From: a virus
Virus record (IMG/VR): IMGVR_UViG_3300027513_000042
Span: 1-26,311 of that record
DNA: 26,311 nt
Reading direction: 5' to 3' (one strand)
How positions within the stretch are numbered: position 1 is the first letter of the stretch; the number at the start of each line of letters is the position of its first letter. The position numbers and the translations under genes were made by a program. The notes under the pieces are model-generated. The model was not told the DNA's origin and did no database searches. It saw nothing but the letters and a program-made list of their open reading frames with translations. Shown here piece after piece: positions 18,399 through 26,237 of the stretch.

Positions 18399-20096
18399 CT
18401 AGCTGGCGACGTTGTAGAGGGTGAACGCCTCGGGATACCAGGGGGCGTGCCACACCATGCCCACCAGCGCCACGTCGCGTCCGGCCTTGCTCGGCACGTC
18501 CACTTGAAGGGTATACGTCCCATCCTCGGCCCACGCGAAGCCGTCGGACGGTCCGACGATGGCGTACGCGCCCTTGGCGTCGAGGGCGGGCACGTGGACC
18601 GCTCGCAGACCCTGAATCGTCCCGCCCACCCCGCCGGGGACCGAGAAGTCCGCCGTGAGGTTGCCGTACAGCGGGGCGTTGGTGCCGCTCGCCTTGGCGT
18701 CGATGAACTCCGCCACGGCCTCGCTCGACATCCAGATGGTGTCCGGTCCGCGCCGGATGGCGTTGAACGACGTCTGGAATGCCGCGCCGAGGGCGAGGGC
18801 CGCCGGGTTGAGTGCGATGGCCGGCTCCGGCCCGCCGTCGTTGATGGCGGCGATGAGGGCCAGCACTGCGGCCTCCTCCGTCTCGATGGCGTACGCCTCG
18901 GCCAGCAGCCGCAGGTACAGCTCGAGGAACGAGGGGTCCGACCGCTTCAGCAGCTGGATGGAGATGTCACCGACGCCGCCGTACGTCTGCACGTTGAACG
19001 ACTCGGTCGTGATGCTCGTCTCACCGGACGAGAGTTCGTCCTTCTCTGCCGTCTGCCGCGCCACGGTGGGGCGGGTGACGATCTTCGGGACCACGAGCTG
19101 CATGCCCGACTCGGGTGTCGGGATTCGCTCGGTCGTCGCCATGAACGGCCGCCGGGGGTCGATCACGCCGATGATGCGGTCGCTGAATGCGTCCGGCACG
19201 ACGCCCGCGTTGTCGGTCGTGACCAGCTCCGCCACGATGCGGTACTGCTCCGACGTGGGCGGGATGCGCTCGCCGGTCAGCAGGCGCAGGGCCGTGTCGG
19301 TCCACTGGCCCATGCTGAACTCGGCCTTCTTCTCGGGTGCGGCCGGGACGGTGAACTGCGACCGGGTCCGCTCCTCCATGCGCTCCAGGCGCCCGACGAT
19401 GTCCTCGATGGGCTTGTTGACATGGTGGGCGAACTGCGACAGGAGCGACATCTCCTGTTGGCTGCGCGCCGCATGGACCTCCTCGAGACGAACCGGCTCG
19501 TCCGGCTTCTCGTCGACTGCGGGTGCCCCGGTGGCCGGGGCGCTTTCCTCTGCCACTGGGGCATCCTCCTCTTGGGACCGCACCGCGAGGACTTGTGCCC
19601 CCGCATATGCCGGTCGGTACGTGGGCGACAGCGCGCGAAGGTCAGCGAACTCGACGGAGTTCATGCGCCGACCGTTGTGCGTTGACGTGCGGAATCGGCG
19701 CTTGCTGCCCATCTCGATGGACACGCCACGGACGACGCCCTCGTCGGCGAGGGCCAGAATCTCGTCGCCGCTGGCCGTCCGAGCCACGCGGAAGGTGGCG
19801 TAGGCGCCGTCCTCGCGTTCCTCGATGGTCAGGGCTTTCCCGGTGGGGTGACGGGTGGGGACGATGTTGCCGCCCTGGCCCATGCCGAGATGCACCTCAT
19901 GCTCGAGGCCCATCAGCAGGACGTCGTCGGGATTCGTCCCCGCGAACGCCCCGCGCACGATTGTCTCGGGGCCGTCGTTGGTTTCAATGACCGTGTCGAA
20001 CGGGGCGATGCGGACGTCGATCTCGCGCTTCGCCAGGTTGCGGACGGCGACCTCGGCGACCGGGATGCTGAGGTTGGTCAGCTCCTCGTCGCTCAC
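18399..20096 (-). CDS. Prohead protease fused to major capsid protein
   Basis: 565 aa. GTG at 20096 overlaps the upstream stop (GTGA). Residues 1-175 look like an HK97-type (S78) prohead protease: GLEHEVHLG (63-71) with candidate histidines H66 and H69, EREDGAYATFRVARTASGDE (93-112) and GVVRGVSIEM with S126 as the likely nucleophile. Residues 176-255 form an acidic Ala/Pro and coiled linker that could act as a scaffold (delta-domain). From about 260 to 565 the sequence is an HK97-fold capsid protein (RRPFMATTERIPTPESGMQL, VARQTAEKDELSS, NAIRRGPDTIWMSSEAVAEF). One polypeptide would therefore cut itself after shell assembly. The cleavage site is not identifiable by eye. Confidence 0.8.
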   Translation of the reverse strand: MSDEELTNLSIPVAEVAVRNLAKREIDVRIAPFDTVIETNDGPETIVRGAFAGTNPDDVLLMGLEHEVHLGMGQGGNIVPTRHPTGKALTIEEREDGAYATFRVARTASGDEILALADEGVVRGVSIEMGSKRRFRTSTHNGRRMNSVEFADLRALSPTYRPAYAGAQVLAVRSQEEDAPVAEESAPATGAPAVDEKPDEPVRLEEVHAARSQQEMSLLSQFAHHVNKPIEDIVGRLERMEERTRSQFTVPAAPEKKAEFSMGQWTDTALRLLTGERIPPTSEQYRIVAELVTTDNAGVVPDAFSDRIIGVIDPRRPFMATTERIPTPESGMQLVVPKIVTRPTVARQTAEKDELSSGETSITTESFNVQTYGGVGDISIQLLKRSDPSFLELYLRLLAEAYAIETEEAAVLALIAAINDGGPEPAIALNPAALALGAAFQTSFNAIRRGPDTIWMSSEAVAEFIDAKASGTNAPLYGNLTADFSVPGGVGGTIQGLRAVHVPALDAKGAYAIVGPSDGFAWAEDGTYTLQVDVPSKAGRDVALVGMVWHAPWYPEAFTLYNVAS

Positions 20097-20314
20097 TGGT
20101 TGGCCGCCAGTCGCTCCTCGAGCTCCTCGCGCGTGCCGGCTGCGTTCAGCCCTGCGGCCTTGGCCTGCGCCTGAAGGTCGCGGTACGAGGGAGCGTCGCC
20201 CACGTCCTCGGGTGCCTCGGGTGGCGCGTCACTGGGAAGCGTGTCGTCCCCGTTGCCGGGAGCGTTGCGGAGATCGCGGACTGCGGCGACCTTGCGGTAG
20301 AAGCGTCGTGCCAT
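20093..20314 (-). CDS. Small SAP/HeH-like protein (73 aa)
   Basis: ATG at 20314 preceded by TAGGAGG at good spacing. It has a basic N-terminus (MARRFYRKVAAVRDLRNAPG), an acidic Pro-rich linker and a C-terminal helix-extension-helix motif SYRDLQAQAKAAGLNAAGTR with EELEERLAA. Such SAP/Rho-N-like modules bind nucleic acid or proteins and are frequent just upstream of capsid genes. Its stop overlaps the capsid GTG, so expression is coupled. It may be a head assembly or neck factor. Confidence 0.65.
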   Translation of the reverse strand: MARRFYRKVAAVRDLRNAPGNGDDTLPSDAPPEAPEDVGDAPSYRDLQAQAKAAGLNAAGTREELEERLAANQ

Positions 20315-20416
20315 AGGTAAAGCCTCCTAGCCGTGGGGCTCGAAGGCTCTCGTCGATGTACGGCGGGCTCGATGGCCCTTGCGCCGTCAGTGATTCGATT
20401 GCGTATGGGGACCGTA

Positions 20417-20436
20417 CCACACCCACGCAAGTGTGG
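20417..20436 (-). terminator. Weak hairpin after the HNH gene
   Basis: Minus-strand arms CCACAC and GTGTGG with an 8-base loop begin about six bases past the HNH stop. No T-tract follows, and an alternative 5-bp pairing (CACGC/GCGTG) competes. It may be a processing or weak termination site. Confidence 0.2.
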
Positions 20437-20441
20437 CGTGC

Positions 20442-20930
20442 TTACTTACGCGAGATTTCCATAGGTTGTGTCATACGGACGTCGCAGTACGCTTCCACGG
20501 CTTGCCGAATAACATCTGAACGTGACGACTGCGCGGCGACCGACATGCGTTCTAACTTGCCTAGCAGCACACTCGACATGCGCACGGTGACAATCTCGCC
20601 CGCCGGATCGAACTCGCCACGCGTATCTCGCGCTCGTACTCCTCGGATTCGGCCCGCTTCCCGGCTGTCCTGAGCATTGTCCCAAGGCGTACCGAGATAC
20701 AGATGGTCCGGCCGGACGCAGCGTGGGACATCGCAACGATGGAGTACCCACTTACCGTCAGGGAGTGGACCGTGCGCCAGTTCCCAACTGACGCGATGAG
20801 CCATTTCGGGGTGATGGGACTTGCCCCGGAACTGACCGTATCCCTGACTCCCGGTCACCGCTCCCTGCCACAGCCAGCAGGCGCCATCGGTCTTGACCTT
20901 CGCCCAAAACCGTTCTTCCAACGTACGCAT
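20442..20930 (-). CDS. HNH homing-type endonuclease fused to ribbon-helix-helix domain
   Basis: 162 aa. ATG at 20930 chosen for the GAGG six bases upstream; a GTG 12 bases farther is possible. Residues 1-95 match HNH_3 homing endonucleases: ERFWAKVKTDGACWLWQGAV, MAHRVSWELAHGPLPDGKWV, then LHRCDVPRCVRPDHLYLGT with H64, C66, C71 and H76. Residues about 110-150 (GEIVTVRMSSVLLGKLERMS, then AAQSSRSDVIRQAVEAYC) look like a CopG/Arc ribbon-helix-helix DNA-binding domain, a plausible targeting module. The gene is isolated by non-coding flanks on both sides and is visibly less GC-rich than its structural neighbours, as expected for a mobile insertion within the head gene cluster. Confidence 0.8.
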   Translation of the reverse strand: MRTLEERFWAKVKTDGACWLWQGAVTGSQGYGQFRGKSHHPEMAHRVSWELAHGPLPDGKWVLHRCDVPRCVRPDHLYLGTPWDNAQDSREAGRIRGVRARDTRGEFDPAGEIVTVRMSSVLLGKLERMSVAAQSSRSDVIRQAVEAYCDVRMTQPMEISRK

Positions 20931-20949
20931 ATCCGGCCTCACAACAAAC

Positions 20950-21012
20950 GGCCGCCAGTGGGTTCAGCACTGACGACCGTTCAATGATGTTACCCGCTGA
21001 ACCCAGGCGGCC
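20950..21012. repeat. Long imperfect inverted repeat between tail gene and HNH gene
   Basis: Arms GGCCGCCAGTGGGTTCAGC (20950-20968) and GCTGAACCCAGGCGGCC (20996-21012) pair over 17 bp with a 2-base bulge; the loop is 27 bases. On the minus strand the stem is followed by a T-rich GTTTGTTGT. It lies 12 bases past the stop at 21025 and could be a terminator-like or RNA-processing element that limits HNH expression. Confidence 0.7.
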
Positions 21013-21024
21013 TCATTCTACCCG

Positions 21025-22740
21025 TCAACCGATATCGGCGCGCACCGTGTCGCTCGACTCCACCACCACCCGAACGGGCTGCCCGTCGCTCATCTCAACC
21101 GACAGCGGAGCATCCGGCACGACCACCGCGCCCATGCCATCGGAGTCGATGGCCGCGCCAAGGCCGGCGAACGCCACCGTCACCGATGGCCGGTACATGG
21201 TCGTGGTCAGGGTCGCCGGTCCAGGCCGGTAGGTGCCGGCGCTGTCGAGCTCGACCGAAGGCGCGAACGTCGTCAGGGTCAGGGCCGCCGTCGTGGGCGT
21301 GACGCTGGTGTTGGCCGTGGCCGTGACGGTCGGGGCGAACGTGGACAGGGTGAGCGCCACAACGCCCGGCGTGACGAGCTGGTGCTGCGTGACCGCGACC
21401 GTCGGCGCGAAGGTGGAGGTCGTCAGGCTCGCCACGTCCGGCGACACGCGAATCGACACCGAGATGGTCGGCGCGAACGTAGAGGTCGACAGGCTGGCGG
21501 TCGCCGGTGTGACGCTCTTGTGGTCCGACGCCGTGACCGTGGGCGAGAATGTCACCGTGCTGAGAGCCGTGGTGGTCGGCGTGACGAGCTGGTGATCGGT
21601 GGCGACCACCGTCGGGGCGAACGTCGCGGTCGACAGGCTCGCGGTGGTTGGTGTGACCGTGACGTGAGCCGTCGCCGTCACCGTCGGAGCGAACGTCGCG
21701 GTGGTCAGGCTTGCGGTGTCGGGCGTGACGAGCTGGTTCTGGGTCGCGCTCACCGTCGGCGCGAACGTAGAGGTCGACAGTGAGGCGGTGGCAGGCGTCG
21801 CCAGGACCGGCGTCGTCACCGTGGGAGCAAAGGTGGCAGTCGTCAGCGAGGCCGTGGTGGGGGTGACGGTCTGGTGTGCGGTGGCGGTGACGGTAGGCGC
21901 GAACGTCGCGGTGGTCAGGCTCGCGGTCGTGGGGGTGACACTGACGTTGTTCGGCACCGTCACGGTCGGCGCGAAGGTGGCGGTCGCCAGGCTCGCCGTG
22001 GTCGGGGTCACGGACTGCGGAGCAGCTGCCGCCACCCGCAGGCGGATGAAGCCGGTGACGCCCGTCTCGGCCGCCGCCTGGGTGCCAGTGCAGACCGGAG
22101 CGGCCGATGCAGTGCCCGACGTGACCGACCGATAGGCCGAGGTGCCGGCCATGTCGTCCGACGTGCCCGACGCGATGGGCGTGGCCGGGAACACCGTCAC
22201 CGCCGCGAGCGTGGCGCTGGTGGCCGTCCAGGTCGGGACGGTCAGGGCCGAGTCGTCGCGGGTGGTGTGCGTCACGATGCCGAAGTCGCCGGCGGTGATG
22301 CCGGGGTTGGCGCCCATCGTCACGCTGATGGACGTGGCGTTGTTGGTGGCAGCTTGGACGATGGCGGGCACGTTCCACGTCTCGCCTGCGCCCTTGGTGA
22401 AGCACAGCGCCACCGCGATGCCGGGGGTGGAGGTCTGGGAGCCGCCCCACGTCACGACTGGGTTCGTCTCCGCTCCCGACGTAGCCTCGCGCCAGAAGAT
22501 GGCTTGCGTCACCGACCCAACGCCGACGCCCGAGGCGGTGGTGCCGTCGGCGAACGACGCCGCCTTATGCCAGCCGCTGGCCGGGGTCGTGACCTGGAGG
22601 TTGAGGCTGGCGGGCGTAGCCGACTTGCACGCCGCGATGAGGACGAGGATGTTCCCCGCCGCGTGTGACGGCAGGGTGACGGTCTGCGTTGTTGCGTTGA
22701 CGGCAGCCCATGCGCCGGCAGCGCCAGCGCCGATTGCCAT
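21025..22740 (-). CDS. Virion protein with beta-sandwich and twelve Thr/Pro-rich repeats
   Basis: 571 aa. ATG at 22740 is three bases past the upstream stop. Residues 1 to about 235 form a Gly/Ala/Thr-rich beta-sandwich (AGNILVLIAACKSATPASLN, TTRDDSALTVPTWTATSATL). From about 243 to 517 there are about twelve copies of a 22-24 residue unit of the form VTPTTASLTTATFAPTVTA; the last is degenerate (YRPGPATLTTTMYRPSVTV). A short C-terminal domain follows (VEMSDGQPVRVVVESSDTV). The repeats resemble a mucin-like stalk or beta-solenoid. It lies between portal-linked small virion genes and the head genes, so it may be a head fibre or decoration. The role is inferred from composition and place. Confidence 0.6.
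   Translation of the reverse strand: MAIGAGAAGAWAAVNATTQTVTLPSHAAGNILVLIAACKSATPASLNLQVTTPASGWHKAASFADGTTASGVGVGSVTQAIFWREATSGAETNPVVTWGGSQTSTPGIAVALCFTKGAGETWNVPAIVQAATNNATSISVTMGANPGITAGDFGIVTHTTRDDSALTVPTWTATSATLAAVTVFPATPIASGTSDDMAGTSAYRSVTSGTASAAPVCTGTQAAAETGVTGFIRLRVAAAAPQSVTPTTASLATATFAPTVTVPNNVSVTPTTASLTTATFAPTVTATAHQTVTPTTASLTTATFAPTVTTPVLATPATASLSTSTFAPTVSATQNQLVTPDTASLTTATFAPTVTATAHVTVTPTTASLSTATFAPTVVATDHQLVTPTTTALSTVTFSPTVTASDHKSVTPATASLSTSTFAPTISVSIRVSPDVASLTTSTFAPTVAVTQHQLVTPGVVALTLSTFAPTVTATANTSVTPTTAALTLTTFAPSVELDSAGTYRPGPATLTTTMYRPSVTVAFAGLGAAIDSDGMGAVVVPDAPLSVEMSDGQPVRVVVESSDTVRADIG
21190..22016 (-). repeat. Twelve coding tandem repeats, 66-72 bp each
   Basis: The repeats encode the VTPTTASLTTATFAPTVTA-type units of the virion protein. 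They are diverged copies with variable short spacers (for example TATAHQT, VPNNVS, ASDHKS), not identical as in CRISPR arrays. Nucleotide divergence and fixed reading frame show long selection on protein. Confidence 0.85.
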
Positions 22741-22743
22741 GCG

Positions 22744-23172
22744 TTAGGCCAGCGTAAAGATGCCGCTCGCGTGAAGTGCGACGGTGAGGGTGTTGCCGTT
22801 GGTGGCGGTCACGTCGGCCGGGGTGGAGTCGAGCAGGCAGTAGCACAGCACGTTACCGCCGGACTCGTAGATGACCGCGAAGCGGGCCACGATGGACCCG
22901 CCGGAGGCCGTCCACACCGCATCGGCGGGGTCGTCGACCGTGACGGTGGTCGTGCCCGACAGGGTGAGCGCCCCGAGCGAGAAGCCGCCCGTGGTGTAGC
23001 CGTTGGCGTTGGCGTGTTCGTTGGTGACGCCCGCGTAGGTGGTCGAGGCGGCGCCAATGTTCGAGGTCGACAGGAACAGCGCCATGAGGAAGGTGTTGGT
23101 GTCGAGGTCGAAGTCTCCGTTGAGCAAGCTCGTCCTGCTCGCGTTGGTGAATGTCCAGGCTCCTGCGGCCAT
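22744..23172 (-). CDS. Small virion structural protein (142 aa)
   Basis: ATG at 23172 preceded by GCAGGAGA. It is beta-rich with no charged clusters: AGAWTFTNASRTSLLNGDFD, TFLMALFLSTSNIGAASTTY, GFSLGALTLSGTTTVTVDDP and FAVIYESGGNVLCYCLLDST. Similar small proteins occur in many siphophages between portal and head genes and are usually called structural. It could be a head decoration or a fibre-associated protein. There is one CYC pair; no enzyme motif. Confidence 0.6.
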   Translation of the reverse strand: MAAGAWTFTNASRTSLLNGDFDLDTNTFLMALFLSTSNIGAASTTYAGVTNEHANANGYTTGGFSLGALTLSGTTTVTVDDPADAVWTASGGSIVARFAVIYESGGNVLCYCLLDSTPADVTATNGNTLTVALHASGIFTLA

Positions 23173-23188
23173 CGGTATCTCCTGCTGC

Positions 23189-23524
23189 TTACTCGGGGAT
23201 GGTCACGTCAGGCGTCACGACGAACAACCCACGCAGCGGCGTCTTGACCGTTCCGTCGGCGAGCGTCACCTGGACGTCGTAGCGGTGGGCGCGTCGATAG
23301 TCCGAGGCGCCGTTGGTGTCGTCGGGGTCCACGGTGATGACGGCCACGCCCGTCTCGGGGTCCGCCACCGTGATGCCATCCCCCACGCTCTTGTCGAACA
23401 GGTCGCCCACCGTGAAGTCCACTGCGGCGTCGGTCAGGTCATACGGGTCGCCGGCGTCGTCGGTCATGGTCACGGTGAACGTGCGCGTGTCGCCGCGCGT
23501 CATGGTCAGCTGGTTCTGGTTCAT
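23189..23524 (-). CDS. Ig-like / BppU-N-like virion protein (111 aa)
   Basis: ATG at 23524 overlaps the portal stop (ATGA). The N-terminus MNQNQLTMTRGDTRTFTVTM followed by DDAGDPYDLTDAAVDFTVGD is the typical opening of BppU N-terminal-like beta domains, with a RGDTxxFxVTxxD edge strand. A second sheet follows (VAVITVDPDDTNGASDYRRA, YDVQVTLADGTVKTPLRGLF). In other phages this domain anchors fibres. It is coupled to the portal gene, so a head-fibre anchor or decoration is possible. The function is inferred from fold type. Confidence 0.6.
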   Translation of the reverse strand: MNQNQLTMTRGDTRTFTVTMTDDAGDPYDLTDAAVDFTVGDLFDKSVGDGITVADPETGVAVITVDPDDTNGASDYRRAHRYDVQVTLADGTVKTPLRGLFVVTPDVTIPE

Positions 23525-24858
23525 GCCGCCACCACCATTGCTCCGCATCGCTGGCACTTGATCTCGGCCGCGCCGGCCACCCTGCCCGCCAGCCGCCCGC
23601 ACTTGCCGCAGCGCAGCTCCTCGAGCGCCGAACGGCTGGCCAGAAGCTGCCGGTCGGCCGCTACCAGCGACGGGATGGCCTGCGGTGGCGCGAACGGCAC
23701 CGGCGCATATTCCGAGCTGCCGGGCTCGAGCCCTTCCTTCTGGCGCGCCTCCTCCGGGGTCAGGAACCCTGCGTCGATGCCAGTCGCATACGACTCATAG
23801 CGCGTCTTGACGTCCGAGCGCAGCATGCGGTCGTAGCTGAACTGCGCCGTCCACGAGCGGGGCAGCAGGTCCGACAGGTCCTGCTCGACCGGCTCGGCGA
23901 ACACCGGACCCAGACAGCGGGCCTGGAACTCCTTCCAGATGCCCTCGTCGTTGCGGTAGGTCAGCGACGACCCGGCCGACTGGTACTCGATGAGGGCGCC
24001 GGGGATGTTGAACATGCGGGCCACCTCGCCCACGTTGTACTGGCGCGTTTCGGTCAGCTGCGCGCGCTCGGGGTCGAACGGTGACTCCGTCATGGTCACG
24101 CCGCGCCCCAGCCAGCGCGGCAGGTTGGGCGGCTTCTCCAGCCACTGCTTGTCGAGCTGCACCAGCTCGTCGGGCGTGAGCATCTCGTCGGTGGTGCCGA
24201 TCATGGACGGGATGGAGCCGCCGTAGAAGTTTGCCGCCCACTCCTCGGCTTCGACCGCCACCGACACCGCCGCGCCGGCCTTCTGCAACGGCCCCACGCC
24301 CCTGAGCCCCGAATGGTCGGGGAACCAGAAGTCGCTGATCATGTCGCGGTTGGGGATGATGCGGTCGTTCCACCGGATCGTGGGTTGCAGGCGGTTGTTG
24401 TCGTTCTGCTCGACCTGCACCTCCCACGGTGGGACCGGGAACAGGCTCATGGGCGTGTCGTCGATGGGGTCGCGCGCCGCCACCCACCACCAGCGCTCGC
24501 CGCGCGTGGCCTTGTAGAAGGCCGACAGGAACCAGAACCACTGCGGCCGGCTGAACGGGTTGGGCCGCACCAGGATGCGCGGCCGGTCCGCGCTGGCAAC
24601 CTTGACCTCGTTGCGGTAGGCGTCCATGGTCAGGGTGCCCATGGTGCCGGCGATGAGGGTCACGGCGCTGAAGATGGCGGGCACACTCAGGGCGTCGTCG
24701 ACACTTGCACCGCGATACGCGCCCAGTGGGCGGTGGCGATTGCGGATAATCGCCATCTGCTCCTCGAAGGATGGGAACTCAGAGGCGTGGCGCGCCTGCA
24801 CGTCGACGGGGCCGATGCCGTCGAGGAACATGGCGCCCAGCTGCGACAGAAGCGACAT
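23521..24858 (-). CDS. Portal protein (HK97 family) with C-terminal zinc ribbon
   Basis: 445 aa. ATG at 24858 shares one base with the terminase stop (TGATG). The HK97-portal pattern is clear: SVPAIFSAVTLIAGTMGTLT, FYKATRGERWWWVAARDP, FWFPDHSGLRGVGPLQKAGA, WAANFYGGSIPSMIGTTDE and the crown/stem region EVARMFNIPGALIEYQSAGS. It forms the dodecameric DNA channel at the capsid vertex. Unusual is the tail: after residue 410 comes ELRCGKCGRLAGRVAGAAEI, then KCQRCGAMVVAA, with C417, C420, C435 and C438 forming a Com-like zinc ribbon. That module is normally a separate small phage protein. The start at MSLLSQLGAM is supported by coupling; the longer frame is an overlap. Confidence 0.9.
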   Translation of the reverse strand: MSLLSQLGAMFLDGIGPVDVQARHASEFPSFEEQMAIIRNRHRPLGAYRGASVDDALSVPAIFSAVTLIAGTMGTLTMDAYRNEVKVASADRPRILVRPNPFSRPQWFWFLSAFYKATRGERWWWVAARDPIDDTPMSLFPVPPWEVQVEQNDNNRLQPTIRWNDRIIPNRDMISDFWFPDHSGLRGVGPLQKAGAAVSVAVEAEEWAANFYGGSIPSMIGTTDEMLTPDELVQLDKQWLEKPPNLPRWLGRGVTMTESPFDPERAQLTETRQYNVGEVARMFNIPGALIEYQSAGSSLTYRNDEGIWKEFQARCLGPVFAEPVEQDLSDLLPRSWTAQFSYDRMLRSDVKTRYESYATGIDAGFLTPEEARQKEGLEPGSSEYAPVPFAPPQAIPSLVAADRQLLASRSALEELRCGKCGRLAGRVAGAAEIKCQRCGAMVVAA

Positions 24859-26237
24859 CAGCCAATCCTCGGAATGCTGCGCGGAGCCGCCGCCTGCCAC
24901 ACCGCTCGGATGGCAGCCAGCACGGCAGTTACTGAGCGCTCATGCGTGGCAGGCACGGCCAACCATGCTCCGGAGTCGTGCGGCTTGCGGGCGGTCCAGG
25001 TCAGGTCGTCGGTGACGTGCGTCGCGCCATCCCATGCCAGCCGGCCGGACAGGACGATGCGGGCGAAGTGTTCGGAGGCGTTGGCGAACTCCTTGCCATC
25101 GAGGGCTTCGGCGCTCGGGACGTGGCGAGCCAGATCCTTGTCGGTCCACGACGCGTAGGATACCTTGCGCGCGTTGTGCTTCTGCACCAATGCGCTAAGG
25201 TCCGCGCCGAGGGCGGGCAGGTCGATGGGGTCGCCCACCGCCTCCAGCAGCTCCACCAGCGCGATGCGGCCATCGGTCATCTGCCACGCCATCGCCGCCG
25301 ATGCCCTGCGGCCGGAGGGGTCGACGTTGAACGCCACCGCCGGCCGGATGGGCTCCGACTCGATGGTGGTACGGCACTGCATCCATGCCGCGTCACCCAC
25401 CAGGCGCGGCTGCATGGACGCCACCCAGCGGCACAGGTGTTCCGTCTCGAATGTGGCCGGCGGGAGCGTGCTGAACGCCGTCTCGAGCGATGACATCTTG
25501 AGGAAGTGCCCCAGCGCCGGGTTGGCCTCGGCCCAGCCGGCGCGGTCGTCGATGCTGCGGTCCGCCGCCGCGCTCCACTCCAGGTACGCCAGCCCGCCCT
25601 CGGCATCCTCGCCACGGCGCTTGAGGTCGTTCAGCACCACCGACGCGTCCGAACCGGCATTGCTCAAGTAGATGGTCTGAGGGTCCGGCGACGCGGTCAG
25701 GGTCGGCGAAGCGGCGGCGATGATGTCGAAGTCCTCGAACTCGCGTAGCTCGTCGAAGATGAGCGTGTCGGCGCCCAACCCACGAGCGCCCCGCTTCGGT
25801 GCCACGATGAGGTACTCGCCGCCGTTGCGCATGATGATCTGCTCCTGCCCGTTGGCGTAGCGGATGGAGCCGATCTCGTCGGCGCGTAGCGAGTGGGCCA
25901 CCCGCATGAACACCCGGCGCGGCAGGGTCCGGTTCTGCGCGGTGTGCAGGACGTGCTTGCCGGCGCGCAGGTCCATCACGATGCGCGGCACGAGAATCTC
26001 GGTCTTGCCGTTACGGCGCGACTCGATGATGGCGACCTCGCGGAACAGCCAGCCGTCGGGCCCGGTGGCGGTGAGGTAGCGGCAGGCCGTGTCCTGGGCC
26101 GGGATGAGCTTGATGCCCACGTCGGCGGCCACCGCCCGCAGCTCGGCGATACGCGACTTGGCGGGCATGGGAGGAGCAAGGCGCGGGGTCTGCACCCCGA
26201 CCAGTGCCTTCGGTTGGGTAGGGGCGGATACGGTCAC
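24858..26237 (-). CDS. terL: Terminase large subunit
   Basis: 459 aa ATPase/nuclease motor that packages DNA through the portal. Walker A-like ESRRNGKT is at 72-79, Walker B TLIFDE at 158-163, and a coupling motif SNAG at 192-195. The nuclease domain starts near FNVDPSGRRASAAMAW, with other acidic positions around YASWTDKD and HVTDDLTW. GTG at 26237 is preferred: the protein then begins VTVSAPTQPKALVGVQTPRL, a start pattern common among related terminases, and it forms a GTGA overlap with an upstream open frame. A GTG at 26282 in frame is an alternative. Neither has a clear Shine-Dalgarno. It leads the packaging and head genes, coupled to the portal. Confidence 0.93.
   Translation of the reverse strand: MTVSAPTQPKALVGVQTPRLAPPMPAKSRIAELRAVAADVGIKLIPAQDTACRYLTATGPDGWLFREVAIIESRRNGKTEILVPRIVMDLRAGKHVLHTAQNRTLPRRVFMRVAHSLRADEIGSIRYANGQEQIIMRNGGEYLIVAPKRGARGLGADTLIFDELREFEDFDIIAAASPTLTASPDPQTIYLSNAGSDASVVLNDLKRRGEDAEGGLAYLEWSAAADRSIDDRAGWAEANPALGHFLKMSSLETAFSTLPPATFETEHLCRWVASMQPRLVGDAAWMQCRTTIESEPIRPAVAFNVDPSGRRASAAMAWQMTDGRIALVELLEAVGDPIDLPALGADLSALVQKHNARKVSYASWTDKDLARHVPSAEALDGKEFANASEHFARIVLSGRLAWDGATHVTDDLTWTARKPHDSGAWLAVPATHERSVTAVLAAIRAVWQAAAPRSIPRIG

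Noticed and set aside
18267-19685. Plus-strand frame of 472 codons opposite the capsid gene
   Set aside because: Mirror frame of a clear protease-capsid gene; no protein-like motifs.
20229-20426. GTG-initiated frame reading into the SAP-like gene
   Set aside because: Its first part looks mildly protein-like, but it has no ribosome site and runs out of phase through the well-supported gene at 20093-20314.
21190-22016. Tandem repeats considered as a CRISPR array
   Set aside because: Units are diverged, in frame, and encode Thr/Pro-rich protein; there are no identical repeats with unrelated spacers and no cas genes.
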